From positions 1 to 64,000 of the forward strand of contig NZ_JAHKPZ010000015.1 in NCBI RefSeq assembly GCF_018860825.1: 64,000 nt of DNA. Direction: 5' to 3'. The DNA comes from Lacinutrix sp. C3R15 (lineage in GTDB: Bacteria; Bacteroidota; Bacteroidia; Flavobacteriales; Flavobacteriaceae). Of the stretch, positions 25,795-33,312 are shown piece after piece. Below the pieces are notes generated by a model. That model searched no databases. It had not been told where the DNA came from and saw only the letters and a program-made list of their open reading frames with translations. Both the position numbers and the translations under genes were made by a program. Position 1 is the first letter of the stretch. Each line of letters starts with the position of its first letter.

Positions 25795-26532
25795 TTGGTG
25801 GTTAATGAAAAAGTAACATATTCAACTATATTAGAGTCTATTTCTAAAAATAAAAAAGGATTAGCCGTTTTAATAGATCCTGATAAAACCAAACCAGAAG
25901 GCTTAAGTGGTTTTATGCATAAGCTAAATAGTTCTATTGCAACTCATGTTTTTATTGGTGGTAGTACTGTAGAGGCAGATGCAACAGAAAGCTTGGTTTT
26001 AGAAATAAAAAAACAGACTCAATTACCTATTGTGTTGTTTCCTGGAGATATATCGCAAATTACCAATCACGCAAATGCTATATTGTATTTGTCATTGTTA
26101 TCTGGTAGGAATCCAGAATATTTAATTGGGCAACATATAGCGTCGGTTTCTAAATTAAAAAACTCGAATCTAGAAATAATACCAACAGGTTATTTGTTAA
26201 TAGAAAGCGGAAAAGAAACAGCTGTACAGCGAGTAACCCAAACACAACCAATGCCAGTAAATAATATACAAGCCATTGTAGATACAGCAAAAGCAGGTGA
26301 GTTACTAGGTATGAAACTAATATATTTAGAAGCGGGAAGTGGTGCAATACACGCCGTTTCTTCCTCTATTATAAAGGCGGTAAAAGAAGAACTGAAAATT
26401 CCAGTACTTGTTGGTGGTGGTATACGAAACAAACAACAATTAGATGCAGCATATCAAGCAGGAGCAGATATGGTAGTTATTGGTACAGCTTTTGAAGAAG
26501 ATGAATCGTTTTTTAACGAAATAAAAAAATAA
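25795..26532 (+). CDS. Geranylgeranylglyceryl phosphate synthase family prenyltransferase
   Basis: This TIM-barrel enzyme attaches a polyprenyl chain to glycerol-1-phosphate, the first step of archaeal-type ether lipids. The family is also found in some Bacteroidota and, as PcrB, in Firmicutes. Visible marks are AVLIDPDKTK, FIGGSTVE, the YLEAGSGA segment, and the phosphate-binding LVGGGIRNKQQLDAAYQAGAD. The start is not certain: TTG at 25795 or GTG at 25798 begins the frame, and no ATG fits. At 245 residues it matches the family. The gene lies between a phosphopantetheinyl transferase and the thiamine genes; no partner for ether-lipid synthesis is seen. Confidence 0.88.
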   Translation: MVVNEKVTYSTILESISKNKKGLAVLIDPDKTKPEGLSGFMHKLNSSIATHVFIGGSTVEADATESLVLEIKKQTQLPIVLFPGDISQITNHANAILYLSLLSGRNPEYLIGQHIASVSKLKNSNLEIIPTGYLLIESGKETAVQRVTQTQPMPVNNIQAIVDTAKAGELLGMKLIYLEAGSGAIHAVSSSIIKAVKEELKIPVLVGGGIRNKQQLDAAYQAGADMVVIGTAFEEDESFFNEIKK

Positions 26533-26616
26533 AAAGATTGTTAAACTAAAACAGTTACAGGCAATATAAATACTAATGTTTAATTAAAAACACACCCCTT
26601 TGAACGGAAAATAATT

Positions 26617-26877
26617 ATGGAAATATCTGTAGACTTAACCTTATCTCCTTTACAGGATGATTATGAAAAACACGTTATTAATTTTATAAAAGCACTAAGG
26701 AATTCTGAGTTTAAAGTCTTAGAAAATCCTTTAAGCACACAAATTTTTGGAGATTATGACACATTAATGCCTTTTTTAACACAGGAAATAAAACGTTCTT
26801 TTCAAGATGTAGATATTTCTGTGTTAACCATGAAAGTGGTTAAAACCAATAGAAGCGACTATGAACCACATTTTTGA
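26617..26877 (+). CDS. Thiamine-binding protein of the YkoF/MTH1187 family
   Basis: An 86-residue alpha/beta protein matching the small thiamine-binding family (PF01910) that packs as ferredoxin-like dimers. The start MEISVDLTLSPLQDDYEKHV and the segments EFKVLENPLSTQIFGDYD and SVLTMKVVKTNRSDY fit. It overlaps the transporter gene by 17 bases. Binding of thiamine or a breakdown product is the family expectation, in line with the TPP riboswitch further along. Confidence 0.8.
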   Translation: MEISVDLTLSPLQDDYEKHVINFIKALRNSEFKVLENPLSTQIFGDYDTLMPFLTQEIKRSFQDVDISVLTMKVVKTNRSDYEPHF

Positions 26878-27493
26878 TTTTTTATTTAGTCAATATTCTA
26901 ATTACCAAACATTAGATGTAGTGCTAGAAATTGTTGCCGTTGTTTTTGGTTTTCTTTCTGTGTGGTTTTCTAAAAAAAATAATATTTTAGTTTTTCCAAC
27001 AGGAATGATAAGCACTTGCATTTTTGTGTATTTGTTACTAAAGTGGGAGCTTTTAGGAGACATGATGATCAATGCGTACTACTTTATTATGAGTGTTTAT
27101 GGTTGGTATTTCTGGACTCGTAAAGTAGATGCTACTAAAGAAACACCAATTTCTAAAACTACTTTAAAAGAAAAAAAAATAAGTGTTGCCATATTTTTAG
27201 CAACTATAGTTTTTGTTTTTATTGTCTATACATCCTTTGGTAAGTGGAATAGTTGGGTTGCTTATGTAGATACTATAACTACAGCAATATTTTTTGTTGG
27301 TATGTGGCTTATGGCAAAACGTAAAATAGAAAATTGGATTTATTGGATTATAGGTGATATTATTTCTGTTCCTTTATATTTTTATAAAGGATTTACTTTT
27401 ACCAGTTTTCAATATTTAGGATTTACCATTATAGCAATATTAGGATATTTAGCATGGAAGAAAAGCTTAAGCAAGAACCTAGCAACTGCATAA
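26861..27493 (+). CDS. PnuC-family vitamin transporter (PnuT-like)
   Basis: A 210-residue inner-membrane transporter with about seven hydrophobic segments. The PnuC family moves vitamin precursors by facilitated diffusion and traps them by phosphorylation. The family signatures are WFSKKNNILVFPTGMIST, NAYYFIMSVYGWYFW and NWIYWIIGDIISVPLYFYKG. PnuC imports nicotinamide riboside, but the PnuT branch, common in Bacteroidota, imports thiamine. The upstream thiamine-binding gene favours thiamine here, while the NadR-like kinase behind it would fit either. It overlaps its neighbours by 17 and 40 bases, so the genes are co-translated. Confidence 0.88.
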   Translation: MNHIFDFLFSQYSNYQTLDVVLEIVAVVFGFLSVWFSKKNNILVFPTGMISTCIFVYLLLKWELLGDMMINAYYFIMSVYGWYFWTRKVDATKETPISKTTLKEKKISVAIFLATIVFVFIVYTSFGKWNSWVAYVDTITTAIFFVGMWLMAKRKIENWIYWIIGDIISVPLYFYKGFTFTSFQYLGFTIIAILGYLAWKKSLSKNLATA

Positions 27494-28023
27494 AAGTAGT
27501 TTTGTTTGGCCCAGAATCTACTGGAAAAACAACCTTGTCAAGACAGTTAGCAAGACATTATAATTCGGTTTGGGCACCAGAATACGCAAGAGAATACCTG
27601 CAAAACAAATGGAATAACGAGCGTAAAACATGTGAGCCTAAAGATTTGTTGCCTATTGCTATTGGACAAATGAATTTAGAAAATAGCCTGGCAAAAAAAA
27701 CAGACTCTGTGTTAATTTGTGATACCAATTTGTTAGAAACCAAAGTGTATTCAGAAACGTATTATTCAGGAGTTTGTGATTCAATTATTGAAAAGTTTGC
27801 TCTTGAAAATAAATATGATTTATACTTTTTAACGTATATTGACACACCTTGGGAAGCAGATGATTTAAGAGATAAACCAGAAGAACGTTTAGCTATGTTT
27901 CAAGCTTTTCAAGAAACATTAATAAAATATAATAAACCATATGTTTTACTAAAAGGAGATATACAAACTCGTTTAAAAATAGCAATTAATCAAATAAATA
28001 AATTATTAAATAAACAACCGTGA
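27454..28023 (+). CDS. NadR-type nucleoside kinase (AAA ATPase)
   Basis: The protein opens with the P-loop FGPESTGKTTLSR (about residues 18-30), followed by YAREYLQNKW. This arrangement matches the nicotinamide riboside kinase domain of NadR. Only that domain is present (189 residues); the adenylyltransferase part is missing. It would phosphorylate a vitamin brought in by the overlapping PnuC-type transporter. In the thiamine context it may act on thiamine rather than nicotinamide riboside; sequence alone does not decide. The next gene overlaps it by four bases. Confidence 0.85.
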   Translation: MEEKLKQEPSNCIKVVLFGPESTGKTTLSRQLARHYNSVWAPEYAREYLQNKWNNERKTCEPKDLLPIAIGQMNLENSLAKKTDSVLICDTNLLETKVYSETYYSGVCDSIIEKFALENKYDLYFLTYIDTPWEADDLRDKPEERLAMFQAFQETLIKYNKPYVLLKGDIQTRLKIAINQINKLLNKQP

Positions 28024-29576
28024 ACTTTACAGAAAAAGATATAAAACAAATTGAAGCAAAAAATTTAACCCTAGATAAAGTTAAAGCACAAATACAAATT
28101 TTTACAAAAGGAATTCCTTTTGTAAATTTAAAAGCTGCTGCTAATGTAGGAAATGGTATCTTAAAGTTTTCTGAAGAAGAAAAAAATCAAAAAATTCAAG
28201 TTTTTGAAGACAAAAGAAACCAGAAAACCATTCTAAAATTTGTTCCAGCATCAGGCGCAGCAACTAGAATGTTTAAGTTTTTGTTCCAGTTTATACATGA
28301 GTTTGACTCTTCTAAAGAAACGGTTAATTCTTATGTTAATAGAAAGAAGTCAGTAGAATTGCCTCTTTTTTTAGTAGGTGTAGAGAAGTTTCCTTTTTAC
28401 AAGCAAGTCATTGAACGAGCTGAGGTAGATTACCCAAATTATCACTCCTTATCAGAAACAGAAAAAATAATAATTTTTACGGAAACCATATTAGCAAAGG
28501 ATAAACTTAATTTTGGAGCTTACCCCAAAGGGCTACTTCCTTTTCATGAGTATAAAAATCATGTTTCTACAGCTTTTAGAGAACATTTATTTGAAGCAGC
28601 ATTGTATGCCTCTTCCAATAATATATCAGACTTACATTTTACAATTTCAGAAAAACACTTAGATATTTTTGAGGAAGAGTTTAAAAATGCCAAAGAAGCT
28701 GTTGAGGAGGCTACCAACACCAAATTTAATGTTACGTTTTCTTTTCAATGTCAAACTACAGACACTATTGCGGTAACACCAAAAAATGAACCTTTTAGAG
28801 AAGATAATGGGGAAATACTATTTAGACCTTCTGGTCATGGGGCGCTTTTAACTAATTTAAATAAGTTGGATGCTGATGTTATTTTTATTAAAAATATTGA
28901 TAATACGGTTGTTTATAAATATAAGAATGAGGTTGCAGAAAACAAAAAAATTCTTGGAGGTCTGTTAATTGAATTACAGGAGCAAGCATTTGCCTACCTA
29001 GAAAGACTAGAAGATGAAACCATTAGCGAAGCAGAGTTAATTAGCATTGCAGAATTTTTAAAAAATAAACTACATGTTGTAATTAATATAGAATTTGAAA
29101 AATATTCTAAAACCTATCAAATTGAGTATTTAAGAGAAAAGCTAAATCGTCCTATTCGTGTTTGTGGCATGGTAAAAAACGAAGGAGAACCAGGAGGTGG
29201 ACCATTTTGGATAAAAGATGAAAGCGGAAATGTTTCTTTACAAATTGTAGAATCTGCACAAATAGACAAAAAGAACAAAAGCCAAAAAAAGATATTAAAA
29301 AATGCAACCCATTTTAATCCTGTAGATCTGGTATGTGGTATTAAAAATTATAAAGGCGAAAAATTTGACCTGAAAAAGTACGTAGATCCTAATACAGCTT
29401 TTATTACCAATAAAACGAAGGCAGGAAAAGACTTAAAAGCACTGGAGCTTCCTGGTCTATGGAACGGTGCTATGGCAAATTGGAATACCATTTTTGTAGA
29501 AGTACCATTAATAACTTTTAATCCTGTAAAAACAGTTACAGACTTGTTAAAGTCTGCCCACCAAACTAAAGACTAA
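28020..29576 (+). CDS. DUF4301 family protein, nucleotidyltransferase-like
   Basis: A 518-residue cytosolic protein of DUF4301, begun by GTG and overlapping the kinase stop. The family has no assigned reaction as far as I know. Two stretches resemble sugar-nucleotide pyrophosphorylases: FVPASGAATRMFK near residue 80, like the nucleotide loop GG-x-G-T-R, and RPSGHGALLTNLNKLDADVI near residue 270, as in UDP-glucose pyrophosphorylase-type enzymes. The C-terminal half has GGGPFWIKDESG. It is embedded in the vitamin operon and its stop overlaps the next start by one base. Confidence 0.75.
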   Translation: MNFTEKDIKQIEAKNLTLDKVKAQIQIFTKGIPFVNLKAAANVGNGILKFSEEEKNQKIQVFEDKRNQKTILKFVPASGAATRMFKFLFQFIHEFDSSKETVNSYVNRKKSVELPLFLVGVEKFPFYKQVIERAEVDYPNYHSLSETEKIIIFTETILAKDKLNFGAYPKGLLPFHEYKNHVSTAFREHLFEAALYASSNNISDLHFTISEKHLDIFEEEFKNAKEAVEEATNTKFNVTFSFQCQTTDTIAVTPKNEPFREDNGEILFRPSGHGALLTNLNKLDADVIFIKNIDNTVVYKYKNEVAENKKILGGLLIELQEQAFAYLERLEDETISEAELISIAEFLKNKLHVVINIEFEKYSKTYQIEYLREKLNRPIRVCGMVKNEGEPGGGPFWIKDESGNVSLQIVESAQIDKKNKSQKKILKNATHFNPVDLVCGIKNYKGEKFDLKKYVDPNTAFITNKTKAGKDLKALELPGLWNGAMANWNTIFVEVPLITFNPVKTVTDLLKSAHQTKD

Positions 29577-29983
29577 TGTTTAATGAAGAAAAGCTAATTA
29601 GCGAATTAAACTTTAAAGCCATACGTAGTTCTGGAGCAGGAGGACAGCATGTAAATAAAGTATCTTCTAAAATAGAAATAACTTTTTATTTAGAAGATAC
29701 TCTTGTTTTTAATGAAACTCAAAAAGAACGTTTAAAACAAAAACTTAATTCAAGGCTAACCAAAGAACATGTACTTATTCTACAATGTGGCGAAAGCAGA
29801 AGCCAACATAAAAATAAAGAAATAGCCATAAAGCGGTTTCTTCAAATAATAAAAGAAGGTTTATTGGTGCCTAAAAAACGTAAGCCTACAAAAGTACCGC
29901 GAGCAGTGAAAATAAAACGCTTAAAATCAAAGCGTTCTAATTCTGAAAAAAAAGCAAATAGAAAAAAACCTAAAATCGATTAA
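29576..29983 (+). CDS. arfB: ArfB/YaeJ-like peptidyl-tRNA hydrolase for ribosome rescue
   Basis: This 135-residue protein carries the peptide-release motif GAGGQHVNKVSSKIE (GGQ near residues 22-24) and lacks the codon-recognition domains of RF1/RF2. It has a basic tail (KKRKPTKVPRAVKIKRLKSK) of the kind that lies in the mRNA channel of stalled ribosomes. It should hydrolyse peptidyl-tRNA on non-stop complexes. It is the last gene of the operon starting at 26617. Its role there is probably unrelated to thiamine. Confidence 0.9.
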   Translation: MFNEEKLISELNFKAIRSSGAGGQHVNKVSSKIEITFYLEDTLVFNETQKERLKQKLNSRLTKEHVLILQCGESRSQHKNKEIAIKRFLQIIKEGLLVPKKRKPTKVPRAVKIKRLKSKRSNSEKKANRKKPKID

Positions 29984-30003
29984 AAAAAAAGCATAAATCG
30001 TAA

Positions 30004-30033
30004 TTCGTAAATCAAAAATCTACAATATATTTG
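30004..30033 (+). promoter_or_regulatory. Promoter ahead of the TPP riboswitch
   Basis: TATATTTG at 30026-30033 matches TAnnTTTG, with a weaker TTCG 18 bases upstream (30004-30007) in the place of TTTG. Transcription would begin just before the riboswitch. Confidence 0.6.
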
Positions 30034-30039
30034 CAGCGT

Positions 30040-30153
30040 TCTCAAAAAAGGGGTGCTATTTATAGTTAGTAATCATTTTGATTTTTAACTTATAAAAGCT
30101 GAGATCATACCCATTGAACCTAGAACAGGTAATGCTGTTTAGGAAATCGAGCC
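30040..30153 (+). ncRNA. TPP riboswitch (THI element)
   Basis: The conserved THI-box pieces appear in order: GGGGTGC at 30050-30056, then a variable arm, GCTGAGATCATACCC at 30098-30112 and TTGAACCTAGAACAGGTAATG at 30114-30134, closing with GGAAATCGAG. These bind thiamine pyrophosphate and normally shut off the downstream gene when the vitamin is plentiful. The controlled gene is the TonB receptor at 30366, so that receptor should carry thiamine or a derivative. The boundaries are approximate. Confidence 0.93.
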
Positions 30154-30155
30154 TT

Positions 30156-30178
30156 AAAAATGTCTAGTAGATATTTTT
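30156..30178 (+). promoter_or_regulatory. Possible expression platform of the TPP riboswitch
   Basis: The AU-rich hairpin AAAAATGTC / GATATTTTT begins right after the aptamer and has its T run inside the 3' arm. It could act as a weak terminator. About 190 bases of leader with no evident gene follow before the receptor ATG. Confidence 0.4.
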
Positions 30179-30365
30179 AGCAAGTGCGATAAAGATTATC
30201 AATGCTATTTTATACTTCTGAATTTGAATGTGTGTAAAATTATACATGTAAGGATTTAAAATGTAAAGTATCATTTTCAATATCGTATTAGTTAAAGCTC
30301 AAAAAAAAACAATTAATAACAAAAGAATAATTACCTCTTTTTATTCGATTATAAACATAATCGTA

Positions 30366-32579
30366 ATGAAAAACCTATTTCTTTTTTTAACACTTTTAGT
30401 GTTATCAGTCTGTGCAAACGCACAAGAAAAACAACAAGACACCACAAAACTACAACAGCTAGATGAGGTTCTTGTAAATGCCGTTCGTGTAAACGCAACA
30501 TCACCAATTACACATACCAATGTAAGTAAAGAAGATCTTGAAAAACGCAATTTAGGGCAGGATATTCCTGTGTTATTAAACTTTTTGCCTTCTGTGGTTA
30601 CTTCATCAGATGCTGGAGCAGGAGTTGGTTATACCTATATTCGTGTTCGTGGTATTAATGCACAATCTACTAACATTACTCTAAATGGTATTCCGTATAA
30701 CGATGCAGAATCTTTAGGTACTTTTTGGGTAAATCTTGGAGACTTTGCTTCTTCTGTAGAGAGTTTACAATTACAGCGTGGTGTTGGTACATCTACCAAT
30801 GGATCTGGTGCTTTTGGCGCAAGTATTAATGTGCTTACAGATGCAGTTTCAGATATTGCTAATGCCGAAATTTCTAATTCTTTTGGTAGTTATAATACCA
30901 GAAAACACAATGTAAAATTCAGTACAGGAAAATTAAATAACCACTTTGAAATTGCTGGACGTTTATCGCAAATAAAATCTGATGGTTATATAGATAGAGC
31001 AAGCTCTAACTTAAAATCGTATTTCTTACAAGGTGCTTATGTAGATGATAATCGTTTAATTAAAGCAATTACTTTTAGTGGTCATGAAGTTACCTATCAA
31101 TCTTGGAATGGTTTAGAAGATCTAGACCTATTAGAAAATGATAGAACCTTTAATACTGCTGGAATGTACACCGACGAAGCTGGTAATATTCGTTTTCATG
31201 AAAATGAAGAAGACAACTACCAACAAGATCATTACCAATTGCATTATACAGAGCGTATAAATAATAACTGGTCTACAAATTTAAGCTTAAACTATACGCA
31301 TGGAAAAGGGTATTTTGAGCAGTATAAAGAAGACGAAGATTTTGCAGATTATGATTTAGAAGAAATTACTATTGGTGGTGAAACTGTAAATACCACAGAT
31401 TTAATTCGTCGTCGTTGGTTAGATAATGATTTTTATGTAGTTAATGCCAATGCAAATTATAAAAATAATAAGCTAGATATGATTTTTGGAGGATCTTATA
31501 GTGCTTATGATGGTGATCATTTTGGCGAAATTATCTGGGCAAGAAATGCAAGTTCCAGCGAAATTAACGATACGTACTATGATAGTAACGGAAAGAAAAA
31601 AGACGCAAGTTTCTTTACCAAAGCAACCGTTAAGTTAAATGATAAGATTTCGCTTTTTGGAGATTTACAAATGCGTTTTGTAGATTATAAAACTACTGGT
31701 TTAACTTCAGACAGAGTGCCTTTGCTTATAGATGAAAACTATAGTTTTTTTAACCCTAAATTAGGTGTTACTTATGAGTTGAATACAAATAATAATATCT
31801 ATTTTTCTTATGCTAGAGCAAATAGAGAACCTAATAGAGACGATTTTGAAAATAACGAAACGGTAAAACCAGAACAGTTAAACGATTTTGAATTAGGCTT
31901 TAGACATCAATCAGAAATCTTTAGTATTAACACCAACCTATATTATATGCTATATAATGAACAGCTGGTTTTAACAGGAGATAGAGATAATGTTGGTAAC
32001 CCAATACGTACCAATAGTGGTGATAGTTATAGATTAGGTTTAGAAGTAGAGGCTGTAGTAAAACCTTTAGAGTGGTTAATGGTGCAACCAGCAATTACAG
32101 TAAGTTCTAATAAAAACAAAAGTACTGTTGTATCTAGAGATGGTGCTTTGGCCGATTTAGGAAAAACAAACATTTCTTATTCACCAGAAGTAGTACTTTC
32201 TAATGCATTAGTGTTTAATCCAGTAAATAATCTTAATTTATCTTTATTAACTAAATATGTTGGTGAGCAGTATATGGGAAACACAGATAGTGATGCTTCT
32301 AAATTAGATAGCTATTTTGTGAATGACTTTAATGTTAATTACACACTGTCATTCCTGCAAAAGCAGGAATCCACTTCAGAAAAGAAACCATTTATTAAAT
32401 CCATCACATTATCTGCATTAGTAAATAATATTTTTAATGAAAAATATATTTCTAATGGTTATTATTATACCTATGATGATACGTGGTCTGTGCCAAATGA
32501 AACTACTACTATTGAAGGAACAGGATATTATCCACAAGCAACAAGAAACTTTTTAGTTGGTGCTTCGTTGAAATTTTAA
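30366..32579 (+). CDS. TonB-dependent receptor, probable thiamine transporter
   Basis: A 737-residue outer-membrane receptor with signal peptide MKNLFLFLTLLVLSVCANAQ. The plug domain (about 40-160) contains RVRGINAQSTNITLNGIPYN and the barrel ends FLVGASLKF. There is no carboxypeptidase-like N-terminal domain, as is usual for vitamin and metal receptors. The TPP riboswitch upstream points to thiamine. An oddity lies near residues 660-670: TLSFLQKQES is encoded by an in-frame palindromic repeat (32348-32372) that looks inserted between two late strands. The frame is intact. A terminator follows at 32646. Confidence 0.92.
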   Translation: MKNLFLFLTLLVLSVCANAQEKQQDTTKLQQLDEVLVNAVRVNATSPITHTNVSKEDLEKRNLGQDIPVLLNFLPSVVTSSDAGAGVGYTYIRVRGINAQSTNITLNGIPYNDAESLGTFWVNLGDFASSVESLQLQRGVGTSTNGSGAFGASINVLTDAVSDIANAEISNSFGSYNTRKHNVKFSTGKLNNHFEIAGRLSQIKSDGYIDRASSNLKSYFLQGAYVDDNRLIKAITFSGHEVTYQSWNGLEDLDLLENDRTFNTAGMYTDEAGNIRFHENEEDNYQQDHYQLHYTERINNNWSTNLSLNYTHGKGYFEQYKEDEDFADYDLEEITIGGETVNTTDLIRRRWLDNDFYVVNANANYKNNKLDMIFGGSYSAYDGDHFGEIIWARNASSSEINDTYYDSNGKKKDASFFTKATVKLNDKISLFGDLQMRFVDYKTTGLTSDRVPLLIDENYSFFNPKLGVTYELNTNNNIYFSYARANREPNRDDFENNETVKPEQLNDFELGFRHQSEIFSINTNLYYMLYNEQLVLTGDRDNVGNPIRTNSGDSYRLGLEVEAVVKPLEWLMVQPAITVSSNKNKSTVVSRDGALADLGKTNISYSPEVVLSNALVFNPVNNLNLSLLTKYVGEQYMGNTDSDASKLDSYFVNDFNVNYTLSFLQKQESTSEKKPFIKSITLSALVNNIFNEKYISNGYYYTYDDTWSVPNETTTIEGTGYYPQATRNFLVGASLKF
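32348..32372. repeat. Palindromic repeat inside the receptor gene
   Basis: The 25-base unit contains ATTCCTGC (32351-32358), a four-base loop and GCAGGAAT (32363-32370). It resembles the dispersed bacterial repeat of the form GTCATTCC-GC-GAAA-GC-GGAATCC. Here it is translated in frame. Confidence 0.75.
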
Positions 32580-32645
32580 TTTTTTATAAATGCTTCATTT
32601 GAAAACGGAAGCTTATAAAACTTTTCTAAAAATAAAAAGGATATA

Positions 32646-32680
32646 AAAAAAACCTCATGCCTATTAGGTATGAGGTTTTT
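32646..32680. terminator. Bidirectional terminator between receptor and lipoprotein genes
   Basis: AAAACCTCATGCC pairs with GGTATGAGGTTTT (one G-U) and has A and T runs on both sides. It separates two convergent genes. Confidence 0.8.
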
Positions 32681-32707
32681 GTTTTATAAAGCGTATTTAT
32701 GTATTGT

Positions 32708-33145
32708 TTAATTATTATACACTCTTATAATGCTTCCGTTTACTTCTACAAAATATGGAGTTAATCCGTAGGACCCAGAAGTACTTCCGTTAGGTTGTCC
32801 TGTTAAAATATCGTAAGTATTTTCATCATCACAGCCACAGGTTGCTATTACACCATCTACAGTTAATGCAGAGCAAGACTGGTAATAGTGATTTGGGTCG
32901 CTTAACTCAAAAGCAACATAAGAACTTCCAGAGTAGTAAACCACTATACCGCTTAAGCCGTAATTATAGAGCACTACATGATTTCCAGGATATAGTAAGT
33001 CGTTGTATTGCGGGAAACTAGTGTTAATAGTTGTGCCTGTATCAAAAGATTGACTAGGTAAAAACTCGTTTTCGTAATTGTTATCACTATTGTTACAAGC
33101 AATTAGTATAAAGCCAGTTAATACAGTTAAAAGTATTTTTTTCAT
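32708..33145 (-). CDS. Rieske-like lipoprotein lacking the histidine ligands
   Basis: The frame is best started at MKKILLTVLTGFILIAC, a lipoprotein signal with lipobox Cys17. An in-frame extension to 33211 would bury this signal. The mature part resembles a Rieske fold: a hydrophobic GIVVYYSGSSYVAFELSDPN strand pair, then QSCSAL (C91) and TCGCDDENTYDILTG (C103, C105), and a final strand VNGSIIRVYN. Genuine Rieske proteins have C-x-H and C-x-C-H or C-x2-H; here the His positions are Ala and Asp. A 2Fe-2S cluster of the usual type is therefore unlikely. The function is unknown. Confidence 0.7.
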   Translation of the reverse strand: MKKILLTVLTGFILIACNNSDNNYENEFLPSQSFDTGTTINTSFPQYNDLLYPGNHVVLYNYGLSGIVVYYSGSSYVAFELSDPNHYYQSCSALTVDGVIATCGCDDENTYDILTGQPNGSTSGSYGLTPYFVEVNGSIIRVYNN

Positions 33146-33200
33146 TAATTTTTTTTTGTTTAGCAAGGTACAAAAAATGTACATTGAATTAAATATTTTG

Positions 33201-33208
33201 TATATTCG
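33201..33208 (+). promoter_or_regulatory. Possible promoter -7 element of greA
   Basis: TATATTCG differs by one base from TAnnTTTG. It lies just upstream of the two leader hairpins of greA. Confidence 0.4.
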
Positions 33209-33214
33209 CAATAC

Positions 33215-33240
33215 AATCTCGTATATGCGAGATTTTTTTT
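33215..33240 (+). terminator. First leader hairpin of greA, attenuator-like
   Basis: Arms AATCTCG (33215-33221) and CGAGATT (33228-33234) are followed directly by six T residues. It has terminator form but lies between the likely promoter and the gene. Confidence 0.6.
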
Positions 33241-33283
33241 ATGCTGTCCCGAAGGTTCGGGAGTTCCAGCATATTTTTTCTTT
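33241..33283 (+). terminator. Second leader hairpin of greA
   Basis: Nested arms ATGCTG/CAGCAT and CCCGAA/TTCGGG lie at 33241-33272, followed by ATTTTTTCTTTT. It also resembles a terminator and ends about 30 bases before the greA ATG. Confidence 0.55.
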
Positions 33284-33312
33284 TATAGAATTAGTATTTA
33301 AACGAAGAAATT

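Noticed and set aside
26861-28023. Simple nicotinamide riboside uptake operon
   Set aside because: The families allow it, but the overlapping thiamine-binding gene and the TPP riboswitch near the receptor favour a thiamine reading. It remains an alternative, so I do not assign the symbols pnuC and nadR.
33146-33211. Upstream extension of the Rieske-like lipoprotein
   Set aside because: It would place a lipoprotein signal inside the protein. The ATG at 33145 starts directly at the signal peptide.
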